From: Pelagicoccus albus
GTDB taxonomy: Bacteria > Verrucomicrobiota > Verrucomicrobiia > Opitutales > Opitutaceae
Direction of reading: 5' to 3'
NCBI RefSeq assembly: GCF_014230145.1
Contig: NZ_JACHVC010000007.1
Location: 348,035 to 412,034 of the forward strand
Length of the DNA stretch: 64,000 nt
Shown here: piece after piece, positions 1-8,166 of the stretch
How the letters are laid out: each line of letters starts with the position of its first letter
Numbering within the stretch: position 1 is the first letter of the stretch
Position numbers and translations under genes: made by a program
Notes under the pieces: generated by a model
Seen by the model: only the letters and a program-made list of their open reading frames with translations
The model's database searches: none
What the model was told of the DNA's origin: nothing

Positions 1-44
1 TTGTTTCGTTTTGTCCTTTGACGCCATAGCTCTATTTCAGACAC

Positions 45-75
45 GAAAAAGGCCCGCTGTCCAGCGGGCCTTGTG
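45..75 (-). terminator. Rho-independent terminator of the oadA-like gene
   Basis: A GC-rich inverted repeat (GGCCCGCTG at 51-59, CAGCGGGCC at 62-70) has a tract of five A on its left. Read on the minus strand this is a stem followed by a run of U, about 25 bases past the stop codon of the carboxyltransferase gene. Confidence 0.85.
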
Positions 76-94
76 GTAAATCGATTTGCGTCGC

Positions 95-1588
95 TTAGAG
101 TTCCTCGACCGCGACGGAATAGCTTTTGCCTTTGACGGATATGTTGTATTGGCGAGCTGAATCGCTGAGTGTGATGGACTCCGTGGGACCGGCTTTGGCA
201 GGCTCGCTAGGAGCTGGAGCAGCTGCTGGTGCCGCGGCAGGAGCGGGTTGATTTTTGCTCTTGTAGTATGCGTCCAACTCTTGCGGGAACATGGCCTGAA
301 TGACGCAGTGCTCGTCGTCTGTTGGCATATCCTTAGCGGCCAGTGCTTTGCGCAATGCGTCCATTCCAGGGTCCTTGAGGTCGGCAGGGCGAACAGTGAT
401 CGGATCCTTGCCGGATTTTTCCGCTGCGATCTTTTGAACCTCTGGATTAACAGGGGCAGGAGTGCGTCCGTAGTAGCCGAGAGCGATGTCGGTCGCTTGT
501 GGCGAGAAGTTCTTCCAGCGGCCAAACTTGACGTTGAGCATCGCTTGTACGCCCACGATTTGAGAAGTAGGCGTTACGAGTGGGATCCAGCCGAGCGCTT
601 CGCGCACCACTGGGATTTCCTTAAACACGTCCTCGAATTTGTCTTCCATCTTCTGCTCTTTGAGCTGGTTGCGGAAGTTGGAGAGCATGCCTCCCGGTAC
701 TTGGTACTTGAGAGCGTCGGAATCCACGCGCTCATTGGAGAAGCTAGTGAAGTCCTTTAGCTCTTCGTACACCTTGGTGAAGTGCTCACGCAGGAACTGG
801 AGAGCGTCGAGATCGTACTTCGGGCAACGCGGGTGGTTCTCTAGCATGGAGAGCATGCGAGCTGTATCCGGTTGGCCAGTACCGTTGGCGAAAGGAATTA
901 CGGAAGTATCGATGTAGTCGACGCCCGCTTCGATACCTGCGTAGTAAGTGGTCGCTCCCAATCCTGCAGTGTCGTGAGTGTGGAGAACGACTGGGATCTT
1001 AACCGAATCCTTCAGGCCTTTGATAATATCGTACGCCTGTTGCGGAGGAACTAGGCCAGCCATGTCCTTCAAGCAGAGAGAGCCGCAGCCCGCTTCTTCC
1101 AGTTCGCGACCCAGCTTTACGAAGGCTTCTGTGGTGTGGACTGGGGATGTGGTGTAGCAAATTACGCCCTGGGCTTCCTTGCCGGCAGCCTTGGCGGCCT
1201 TGATCGCAGTGCCCATATTGCGGGGGTCGTTCAGTGCGTCAAAGATACGGAAGATGTCCATGCCGTGCTTGGCGGACGTCTTGATGAAGGTTTCGACGAT
1301 GTCGTCTGGAAAGTGGGCGTATTGAACAATGTTTTGTCCGCGTAGCAGCATCATGTGCTTGCTCTTGGTACGCGAGCGAATCGCGTCGAGGCGATCGAAG
1401 GGGAATTCCTTCAGGAAGCGGAGACCCGCATCGATGGTCGCTCCACCCCAAGTCTCGAGGCAACCGAAGCCCATGCCGTCCAAAACCTCGAGGGCGGGAA
1501 GCATTTGCTCGGTTGTCATGCGGGTAGCTGCGAGAGATTGGTGGCCGTCGCGCAAGACGGTATTGTTGAAGATGACTGGTTTGCTCAT
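95..1588 (-). CDS. oadA: Oxaloacetate decarboxylase alpha / pyruvate carboxylase B carboxyltransferase subunit, no biotinyl domain
   Basis: The 497-residue protein has the carboxyltransferase TIM barrel, with RDGHQS at residues 13-18 and the conserved KDMAG and HTHD metal-site motifs. This is followed by the PYC_OADA conserved region (PGGMLSN) and an Ala/Pro-rich linker near residues 447-467. In the family this domain moves carboxyl groups between biotin and oxaloacetate or pyruvate. Full-length OadA (about 590 residues) continues into a biotinyl domain with an AMKM motif, but this protein stops right after the linker. The carrier is therefore presumably a separate protein, not seen in this window. 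The start is an ATG. The gene has its own terminator and no obvious operon partner. OadA of a sodium pump and a stand-alone pyruvate carboxylase subunit cannot be told apart here. Confidence 0.85.
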   Translation of the reverse strand: MSKPVIFNNTVLRDGHQSLAATRMTTEQMLPALEVLDGMGFGCLETWGGATIDAGLRFLKEFPFDRLDAIRSRTKSKHMMLLRGQNIVQYAHFPDDIVETFIKTSAKHGMDIFRIFDALNDPRNMGTAIKAAKAAGKEAQGVICYTTSPVHTTEAFVKLGRELEEAGCGSLCLKDMAGLVPPQQAYDIIKGLKDSVKIPVVLHTHDTAGLGATTYYAGIEAGVDYIDTSVIPFANGTGQPDTARMLSMLENHPRCPKYDLDALQFLREHFTKVYEELKDFTSFSNERVDSDALKYQVPGGMLSNFRNQLKEQKMEDKFEDVFKEIPVVREALGWIPLVTPTSQIVGVQAMLNVKFGRWKNFSPQATDIALGYYGRTPAPVNPEVQKIAAEKSGKDPITVRPADLKDPGMDALRKALAAKDMPTDDEHCVIQAMFPQELDAYYKSKNQPAPAAAPAAAPAPSEPAKAGPTESITLSDSARQYNISVKGKSYSVAVEEL

Positions 1589-1774
1589 GAGAAGGGTAGT
1601 CGGCTAAGATTTTCGGATCAGTGATTAGAAAAAGTTTATTGTAGAAGAAGCATAGCCTGTATTCGTACAAATGAAAAGCTGTTATGCTGCGTTATTTAGA
1701 AATAAGTAAAGCTAATTTGTGAGATGAGTTAAAACGGAAGGTACGGCGCTTCGCGTCGGCCCGATTGGAAGGGG

Positions 1775-2971
1775 TCAGGATCTAAAAAGGATGGATTCCC
1801 GTTGGAAAAACGCGGCGACTAGGCGGATGGAAGCCCAGGCGTAGGCGATGGAGCTGACCAGGGCTAGGCTGAAGAAAGTCAGGTCGAAGGCGTTTCCGAG
1901 GAGCTGTTTCATGGAGAGTGCGATGTTCAGTACAGGAATGAGGCTAGTGTAGAGTGGGCTCTCCGCCCCGATGATTGATGAGATAACGGCGGGAAAGAGG
2001 AAGACGGCCACGAATGGGAAAATGTAGGCTTGGGCTTCCTTCGGATTTCGAGCGAAGGTCGACACCAGAAGTAAGGCTGAAGAGCTGAGCAAGGCAAGTG
2101 GCACCACGATTATGACCAAGGCCGCTAGGTTCAGGTAAGAGAGCTGCAAGCTTTGACCGAAGATATTTTCCAGAATCTGCCCGCCAAATGTGAGGGCGAT
2201 TACGATTCCGAGGATGGAGCAGATCGCGGAAATCAAGCTGACTGCGAAAATGGTGAAGAGCTTACCTTTCACGATCTCGTAGCGGGAAGCCGGGGATACG
2301 AGCAAGGTCTCCATGGTGCCGCGTTCCTTCTCACCGGCGCAGAGGTCGAAGGCGGTGTTTAATCCGCCAAAAGCCGCTCCCATCACAACGAGGTAGGGTA
2401 GAAACATGGACAGGGCGAAGCCCACCATGGCGGACTTATCGGCGATGTTGGTGGATTTGAGCTCGGTTGGTTTTACGAAGCTTTCGTCCAGGTTTGAGGC
2501 GGCGAGTCTCTGTTGTATTTGCTCGCGATTGAATTCGTTTAGGATGCCTCTCAAACGGCCGTGGGCGTTGCCCGAATTTTCATTGGCTTGGTCGTAAATT
2601 ATCTCCACGGGCGCGGATCCGTTTGCCAGAAATACCTCTCTCGCTTCGGGCGCGATTACGACGATGGCTCGAGATTCGAATGCCTTCAGCGCGTCCATCG
2701 ATCTCTCTCGGCTGTCGTAGCGAGTGACTGCGAGGCTGTCATTGCTTTCGATGTACTCCGTTAGCTCGGGAAAGGCGGTTTCTTCGTAGATGCCAACCTC
2801 GAGGGTGGCAGTCTGCTGGTCCACTGCCTTTTTGCTGGCGAAAAACATAGCAGCCCCCATGAGGCAGGGGGTTAGGAGCAAGGGGGAGACGATAACGCCG
2901 AGGATAACGCGCTTGTCCCTCAGGGTTTCTTTCAGCTCCTTCAGAAAGATGATCTTGGCTAGGTTGGGCAT
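1775..2971 (-). CDS. ABC-2 type exporter permease, NatB-like
   Basis: The 398-residue membrane protein has one transmembrane segment near residues 22-45, a soluble extracytoplasmic region of about 130 residues, then a hydrophobic C-terminal half with about five segments starting near residue 180. This is the layout of NatB/ABC-2 permeases (sodium or drug exporters). It starts 11 bases after the stop of the ATPase gene, so the two form one transcription unit. The conserved CAGEKERGTMETLL stretch in the middle is typical of this permease family. The substrate cannot be read from sequence. NatB is the closest named type. Confidence 0.8.
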   Translation of the reverse strand: MPNLAKIIFLKELKETLRDKRVILGVIVSPLLLTPCLMGAAMFFASKKAVDQQTATLEVGIYEETAFPELTEYIESNDSLAVTRYDSRERSMDALKAFESRAIVVIAPEAREVFLANGSAPVEIIYDQANENSGNAHGRLRGILNEFNREQIQQRLAASNLDESFVKPTELKSTNIADKSAMVGFALSMFLPYLVVMGAAFGGLNTAFDLCAGEKERGTMETLLVSPASRYEIVKGKLFTIFAVSLISAICSILGIVIALTFGGQILENIFGQSLQLSYLNLAALVIIVVPLALLSSSALLLVSTFARNPKEAQAYIFPFVAVFLFPAVISSIIGAESPLYTSLIPVLNIALSMKQLLGNAFDLTFFSLALVSSIAYAWASIRLVAAFFQRESILFRS

Positions 2972-2982
2972 GTGAAAGTGTC

Positions 2983-3762
2983 TTAGGCGTTAGGTGAGGC
3001 AGAGGCCTCGGCGGCTGGAGTTTCCAAATCGAATCCCTGCACGATCTTTAAGAAGGCGTTTTCCAGCACCTCCTCGCCGGCTTGAGCTTTCAGTTCCGCA
3101 ACCGTCCCTTCGGTGGCGATCCTGCCGTGATGAACGATGGCCACTTCGTCGCAAAGCCGCTCCACTTCGCTCATAATGTGTGTAGAAAAGACCACGGTGA
3201 GGCCCTCGTCCCGACATTGCTCGATGAAGGTCATGATCGTCTGTGAAGTCATGACGTCGAGTCCAGTGGTGGGTTCGTCAAAAATCATGACCGGCGGGCG
3301 GTGGATTATAGAACGGGCAATCGATACGCGCTGCTTTTGACCGGTAGACAGCTTGTCGCAGCGACCTTTTTCGAAGTCGCCAATTTCGAGGCGTTCGATC
3401 AGCTCGTCGACCCGCGACTTAAGCTGGCTTCCTTCGAGTCCATTCAGCCGTCCGAAGTACCCTAGCATCTCGCGTGCAGTTAGTCTTCCGTAGAGAGCGG
3501 TCCCGTTGGAAAGGAAGCCGATGGAACGACGAACTTTTTCCGGTTCCTTCACGACGTCGAATCCCGCCACGGTTGCTGAACCTCTGGTAGGTTCGAGAAG
3601 GGTGCCGAGTATTCGCAGAGTGGTGGTCTTTCCCGCCCCATTGGCTCCGAGTAGGCCGAAGATTTGGCCGGGCTGGCATTGAAAGGAAACTCGGTCGACG
3701 GCTCGAACGAGCCCGCGTTTCCTGTCGCGGAAGGTTTTGGTCAGCTTATTGGCTTCGATCAC
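2983..3762 (-). CDS. ABC transporter ATP-binding protein, NatA-like
   Basis: The 259-residue ATPase has a Walker A motif (GANGAGKTT, 39-47), an LSTGQKQR signature near residue 140, a Walker B with DEPTTGLD, and the switch His in FSTHIMSEVE. It should power the NatB-like permease encoded 11 bases downstream. The start is GTG, reading MIEANKLTKTF, which matches the usual family N-terminus. The C-terminal tail after about residue 215 is a short regulatory extension as in exporter ATPases. This pair is divergent from ribB across about 460 bases. Confidence 0.88.
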   Translation of the reverse strand: MIEANKLTKTFRDRKRGLVRAVDRVSFQCQPGQIFGLLGANGAGKTTTLRILGTLLEPTRGSATVAGFDVVKEPEKVRRSIGFLSNGTALYGRLTAREMLGYFGRLNGLEGSQLKSRVDELIERLEIGDFEKGRCDKLSTGQKQRVSIARSIIHRPPVMIFDEPTTGLDVMTSQTIMTFIEQCRDEGLTVVFSTHIMSEVERLCDEVAIVHHGRIATEGTVAELKAQAGEEVLENAFLKIVQGFDLETPAAEASASPNA

Positions 3763-4223
3763 GATGTAGACTGAATTGGATGGGGCTAGTGAAACCCCAT
3801 AAGGGTGGCTTGGAAACTGTTTTGTAAGCTATTTTAGCTGAGGGCTGTTACCGCTTTGTTACCGATTTTGGCGGACGCAAAAGGCGGCCGGTATTTGGCC
3901 TCTCTTTTTCTGCGATTTCCTAGTGTGTATTTTCCCGATTGGCTAGGGTCTTTGCCTCTTCTTTTGAGTGGTCTTCACTCCCTTTTGCGAGCAATGCCTA
4001 AAGTTGGTTGAAGCATTCCCGAATTGAACGATCGGAAGGTGTAGGGTGCTCGGGCTTTGTTTCCATGCGCATTACATGTTTTTAACTAATGATGGATTAA
4101 GGAGGGCGAGGGCGCTGAGGCGTCCTCGCTTCCTTGGCTTCTCGCTTGCGAGTCTTGGCAATCGGCGGTTCTGGTCGCTTATCGAGTTGTCAGGACCGCT
4201 GCGGCCAGTTTTGCTGGCGGACT
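3763..4223. other. Intergenic region between natA-like gene and ribB-like gene
   Basis: About 460 bases separate two divergent genes, so promoters for both must lie here. I see no FMN-riboswitch core motifs although a riboflavin gene follows, and no convincing small ORF. Nothing further can be supported. Confidence 0.5.
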
Positions 4224-5306
4224 ATGGCGGAAAGCGCAGAAGTTGCAGTATTTGATTCGGTGGAAGAAGCGATCGCTGAGATCGCGGCAGGGCGGCCGGT
4301 TATCGTAACCGATGACGAGGACAGGGAGAACGAAGGAGACCTCGTTTTCGCCGCGTCTCTCGCCTCGGTGGAGAACGTCAATATGATGATTCAGCACGCT
4401 AGAGGTTTGATATGCGTGCCTTGCACTCCGCCGCATTTGCATCGTTTGGGGATCAGCCCGATGGTGCAGGAAAACCGGGAGTCTCATAAGACCGATTTCA
4501 CCGTCTCGGTCGACGCGTCGGAAGGTATAACCACCGGCATCAGCGCTTACGACCGGTTTCACACCATCAAGTTGCTGTCCGACCCGGATACGCGTCCGGA
4601 CCAACTCGTTCAGCCAGGGCATGTTTTTCCGCTTAAGGCAAAGTCTGGTGGCGTGCTGGAGCGGGCTGGGCATACGGAGGCGGCAGTGGATTTGGCCGCC
4701 TTGGCAGGCTTGTTTCCCTGTGCCGTCATTTGCGAAATCCTGAACGACGACGGAACCATGTCGCGCACTCCTGAGCTTTTTGAGTTCAAGAAGCGTTTTG
4801 GTCTGAAGATGATTTCCATCGCCTCTCTCATCAAATACCGGCACGAGCGGGAAAATTTGGTGGAGCTGGTGAGTGAGTGCCCCTTCGAGAGCGAGTACGG
4901 AAGTTTTACCATGAAGGTTTTCCGGAGCTCCTTAGACGGCCGTGAGCATGTGGCGCTGGTTGCGGGAGAAATTTCAGGAGAGCCGACCCTGGTCCGCATG
5001 CATGCGGAGAACATAGTAAAGGACATTTTCAATCCGGCTGACTCGTCGGGCGAGGACTCCGTATCTCTCGCCATGAAACGTCTCGCCAAGGAAGGAAATG
5101 GAGCCTTGGTCTACATCCGCCGCCCAGCGGGTGGCTTGGTGGATTCGCCGGAGGCTAAGAAGATGAGCCTGCGCGAGTACGGAATAGGAGCGCAGATCCT
5201 CTCTGCCCTTGGGGTTCGCAAGATTCGTCTCTTGTCGCAGAGCAATCGCAACTTGATCGCTTTGGACGGCTACGATTTGGAGATCGTGGAAACCGTTGCC
5301 CTTTAG
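4224..5306 (+). CDS. ribB: 3,4-dihydroxy-2-butanone-4-phosphate synthase with degenerate GTP cyclohydrolase II-like domain (RibBX-like)
   Basis: The first about 210 residues are a complete DHBP synthase (ribulose 5-phosphate to the four-carbon riboflavin precursor), with DDEDRENEGDLVFAA at residues 30-44, TTGISAYDR and GHTEAAVDLA. The C-terminal about 145 residues align with GTP cyclohydrolase II (CPFESEYGSF, HVALVAGEI), but the three zinc-binding cysteines of the SEC/RCDCG region are replaced (HAEN, ADSSGED). The YLRQEGRG loop reads YIRRPAGG. The tail is thus unlikely to act on GTP. RibB fused to such a non-catalytic domain is known as RibBX. An ATG 90 bases into the open frame is chosen because MAESAEVAVFDSVEEAI matches the family N-terminus. 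ribH follows 119 bases downstream. Confidence 0.85.
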   Translation: MAESAEVAVFDSVEEAIAEIAAGRPVIVTDDEDRENEGDLVFAASLASVENVNMMIQHARGLICVPCTPPHLHRLGISPMVQENRESHKTDFTVSVDASEGITTGISAYDRFHTIKLLSDPDTRPDQLVQPGHVFPLKAKSGGVLERAGHTEAAVDLAALAGLFPCAVICEILNDDGTMSRTPELFEFKKRFGLKMISIASLIKYRHERENLVELVSECPFESEYGSFTMKVFRSSLDGREHVALVAGEISGEPTLVRMHAENIVKDIFNPADSSGEDSVSLAMKRLAKEGNGALVYIRRPAGGLVDSPEAKKMSLREYGIGAQILSALGVRKIRLLSQSNRNLIALDGYDLEIVETVAL

Positions 5307-5425
5307 GCAACTGCCGCGAGTCCACTGATTCTGCAGCCTTCCACGGTTTTCGCCCGTGGGATTTTGCCTTTACAAGCGAGATAAGCGGCACAAGTTGCCA
5401 TCCCTCTCACGCACCTGTTCTTATT

Positions 5426-5896
5426 ATGAGCCAACTATCGCCAAACGCGTTAAACGTCGATGGATCCAGCTTCCGGATCGGCATCGTCGCAGCCCGATTC
5501 AACGAAGAATACGTCGCCGGATTGCTCGACGGAGCTCTCAAGACGCTTGGCGAAGCGGGCGTCCCACAGGAATCGATCGTCATCGAACGCGTTCCCGGAT
5601 CCAACGAACTGCCAATCGCGGCCAAATTCCTGATCGATTCCAAGAAATTCGACGTAGTCATCGCTCTTGGCGTGGTGATCGCCGGGGGTACACGGCATTA
5701 CGAGATGGTATCGGATTCAGCGAACTACGGTTTGCAGGAGGTGGCGATTACTTCCGGCACTCCGGTAGTAGCGGGCTTAATCGTGGGAGACAACGAAGAG
5801 CAAGTTCGCGAACGATGCATTGGCTCGATCCCTAAGGGGTCGGAGTTCGGCCAATGCGCACTCGAAATGGCGCAACTGCGCCGCAACTATTCATAG
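5426..5896 (+). CDS. ribH: 6,7-dimethyl-8-ribityllumazine synthase
   Basis: The 156-residue protein is of normal length for lumazine synthase, the penultimate step of riboflavin synthesis that condenses the RibB product with the pyrimidine intermediate. Family motifs are visible: RFNEEYV near the N-terminus for the pyrimidine site, VPGSNELP, the GVVIAGGTRHYEMV loop carrying the catalytic His, and GNEE/QVRER near the phosphate site. It sits between ribB and nusB. The nusB start lies 2 bases after its stop, so they are co-transcribed, a pairing seen in many bacteria. Confidence 0.95.
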   Translation: MSQLSPNALNVDGSSFRIGIVAARFNEEYVAGLLDGALKTLGEAGVPQESIVIERVPGSNELPIAAKFLIDSKKFDVVIALGVVIAGGTRHYEMVSDSANYGLQEVAITSGTPVVAGLIVGDNEEQVRERCIGSIPKGSEFGQCALEMAQLRRNYS

Positions 5897-5898
5897 CT

Positions 5899-6348
5899 AT
5901 GTCCGAGGGTAAAAAATCACAACGCCGTCTTTGTCGCGTGGCTGCCATGCAGTACGTTTACGCTTGGTCCATCAATCGTCCTAACGATTTGGTCGACGAT
6001 CTAACCGTTTTCTTCGACGGACTCGAAGAAGAGCGCGACTATTACAGTTTCGCTGAAGAATTGGTGCACGGCATTATCGAGTATTCAGACGAGATCGACG
6101 ACAAGATCATGGCTTTGGCCAAGAACTGGGATTTCGAGCGTATCGCCAAGATCGACCTAGCCATCCTGCGCTTAGCTACCTACGAGCTTCTTTACCGAAA
6201 GGACATTCCGCCCGTCGTTACCATTAACGAGGCGATTGATTTGAGTAAGGAATTCTCAACGGCGGAATCCCGCCGCTTCGTCAATGGCATCCTAGATCGC
6301 CTCAAAGCGAGCCTTGATCGACCATCCCGCACTGCAAGCTGGGAGTAG
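5899..6348 (+). CDS. nusB: Transcription antitermination factor NusB
   Basis: The 149-residue all-helical RNA-binding protein works with NusE/S10 in rRNA antitermination. Recognisable segments are KSQRRLCRVAAMQYVYAW at the N-terminus, the central NWDFERIAKIDLAILRLATYEL region and INEAIDLSKEF near the end, all typical of NusB. The start MSEGKK is the first ATG after the ribH stop. The upstream in-frame ATG lies inside ribH. Length equals the family norm. Confidence 0.95.
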   Translation: MSEGKKSQRRLCRVAAMQYVYAWSINRPNDLVDDLTVFFDGLEEERDYYSFAEELVHGIIEYSDEIDDKIMALAKNWDFERIAKIDLAILRLATYELLYRKDIPPVVTINEAIDLSKEFSTAESRRFVNGILDRLKASLDRPSRTASWE

Positions 6349-6378
6349 TTAGAAAGCAATTACCAGAATCCGACTCGC

Positions 6379-7311
6379 ATGCTCTCTATCTTCAAGAAGT
6401 TTAAGGATGGTCTTTCCAAGTCCGCTAAGAGCATAGCGGAGAAGACTGGAGGCGTTTTTGGCCGCAAGAAGCTCGACGCCTCTTCGATTGAGGAATTGGA
6501 GGAAGCTCTCTTTGCCTCCGACTTCGGTTATGAAACAACGGAAGAAATAATCGAAGAAACGCAGAAGGCCTACAAGAAGGATAAGGACCTGCGTGGCCGC
6601 GAAGTCGCTGCCATAGGGTCTTCGATCTTGAAGCGAGTATTGTCTGGATCGGAAGGTCGTATCCAGTTTGTGGAGGGATCTCCCACCGTGATTTGTCTGA
6701 TCGGTGTCAATGGATCCGGCAAGACGACTACGACCGCGAAGTTGGGGCACCAATACAAATTAGATGGCCGCAATCCGATCGTTGCCGCTTGCGATACCTT
6801 TCGAGCTGCGGCGATCGAACAGCTAAAGGAATGGTCCTCTCGCTTGGGGCTGGATATCATATCGGGGCAGCATGGAGCGGATTCTGCAGCTGTAGCCTTC
6901 GACGCTTACCAAGCCGCTAAGGCTCGCGGTCATGATACGCTGATTATCGATACGGCGGGCCGGTTGCATACCAAGAGCAATCTGATGGATGAGCTGGCGA
7001 AGATTCGACGTGTTTTGCAAAAGCACGACGAGGCGGCTCCGCACTATAGTCTTCTGGTTGTGGATGGCAGCTTGGGATCCAATTCGATCGAGCAGGCTCG
7101 CGTATTTAACGAGAAGTTTGGCTTGGACGGGCTCGTCGTTACGAAGCTGGATGGCACTAGCCGTGGTGGGGCACTGGTTGGAATCTACCGGGAGCTCAAG
7201 TTGCCCATCTTCTTTCTTGGATTTGGCGAGAAGCCGGAAGACCTGCAAGAGTATCGTATCGACAACTACGTGGATGCGATTTTTGGATCCGAGCAGGATC
7301 AGGAAGCGTAG
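6379..7311 (+). CDS. ftsY: Signal recognition particle receptor FtsY
   Basis: The 310-residue SRP GTPase delivers ribosome-nascent chain complexes to the membrane. It has an NG domain only, with a short basic N-terminus (MLSIFKKFKDGLSKS) instead of the long acidic A domain of E. coli. G motifs are present: GVNGSGKTTTTAK (109-121), the DTFRAAA loop, DTAGR near residue 197, and TKLDG. The family segment usually read as DATTGQN is here DGSLGSN, a mild divergence. It follows nusB by 30 bases and probably ends the rib-nus-fts operon. Confidence 0.94.
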   Translation: MLSIFKKFKDGLSKSAKSIAEKTGGVFGRKKLDASSIEELEEALFASDFGYETTEEIIEETQKAYKKDKDLRGREVAAIGSSILKRVLSGSEGRIQFVEGSPTVICLIGVNGSGKTTTTAKLGHQYKLDGRNPIVAACDTFRAAAIEQLKEWSSRLGLDIISGQHGADSAAVAFDAYQAAKARGHDTLIIDTAGRLHTKSNLMDELAKIRRVLQKHDEAAPHYSLLVVDGSLGSNSIEQARVFNEKFGLDGLVVTKLDGTSRGGALVGIYRELKLPIFFLGFGEKPEDLQEYRIDNYVDAIFGSEQDQEA

Positions 7312-7376
7312 CCGCCTCTTTAGAGTGAGCGGTCTTTCGATTTGCTCGATTCGCCAAAGCGCGTGTAGTTTGGGCT

Positions 7377-8165
7377 ATGATCTTCTCTTCGATCGTTCAT
7401 CCCGTATCCCGTAGAATTGGCATCTTTTGCTCCGCTGCTCTTGTCGCTTGTACAGCATCGATTACCACTGCGGATGAGGGGCCTTTACCTGTCTCGCTTG
7501 ATCCGCAGCCCCGCTTGCTGACTCATGACTGGATGTCTCTCGCTGAGTGGTATCGCATGCATGCCGATGATGTGGAGCTCGCTGAAGAAGGTGCTTCTAA
7601 GCTTTTGTTTGTGGGCGACTCCATCACTCAAGGTTGGGGAGGCCCGGGGCTTGAGGTTTGGGAAACGCACTTCGAGCCACGAGGCGCGGTAAATTTCGGG
7701 ATCGGCGGGGATATGACGCAAAACGTACTCTGGCGACTGGATCACGGTGCCCAGGGAACTTTGGATCCGGCTGCGATCGTGCTGTTGATTGGGGTCAACA
7801 ACGTGGGAAACATCGAAGACGTGGCTCCGAGCGAGGTCGCAGCAGGCGTCTTGGCCACGATTGATTCCTTGCTGACCCGTTTCCCCAATGCCGACTTGAT
7901 GTGGATGGAAATCTTTCCAATGGGTGAGTTTCCCGATAACCCGAATCGCGGAAAGATCCTGGCTATCAACCAGCTCGTCCGTTTGCAGATCGAAGGAATG
8001 GAACGGGTTTCGTCGGTCGACCTGACGGAGGACTTTTTGAATGATGATGGTACTTTGCCAGCGGATCTGACGCCTGACTTTTTGCACCCGCAAAAGCCGG
8101 GTTATGAGATTTGGGCAGATGCTATCTTACCGTGGGTGGACGAACGCGTCCCACTCCAAAAGTAG
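7377..8165 (+). CDS. Secreted SGNH/GDSL-family esterase
   Basis: The 262-residue protein has an N-terminal signal sequence ending near the TTADEG stretch around residue 32. SGNH blocks are clear: block I GDSITQGWGG with the nucleophile Ser, block II GIGGD with oxyanion Gly, block III GVNN, and block V DFLHP with catalytic Asp and His. The closest type is the PAF-acetylhydrolase-like group that removes acetyl or acyl groups from carbohydrates or lipids. Export and the many carbohydrate enzymes nearby suggest acetyl-sugar substrates, but this is inference. It converges with the SulP gene, with stops 1 base apart. Confidence 0.88.
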   Translation: MIFSSIVHPVSRRIGIFCSAALVACTASITTADEGPLPVSLDPQPRLLTHDWMSLAEWYRMHADDVELAEEGASKLLFVGDSITQGWGGPGLEVWETHFEPRGAVNFGIGGDMTQNVLWRLDHGAQGTLDPAAIVLLIGVNNVGNIEDVAPSEVAAGVLATIDSLLTRFPNADLMWMEIFPMGEFPDNPNRGKILAINQLVRLQIEGMERVSSVDLTEDFLNDDGTLPADLTPDFLHPQKPGYEIWADAILPWVDERVPLQK

Positions 8166-8166
8166 C

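Noticed and set aside
3763..4223. FMN riboswitch in front of ribB
   Set aside because: The conserved core bases of the RFN element were looked for and not found.
4179..4844. 221-codon minus-strand ORF inside ribB
   Set aside because: It is fully antisense to a clear riboflavin gene and shows no domain, so it is a shadow of the coding frame.
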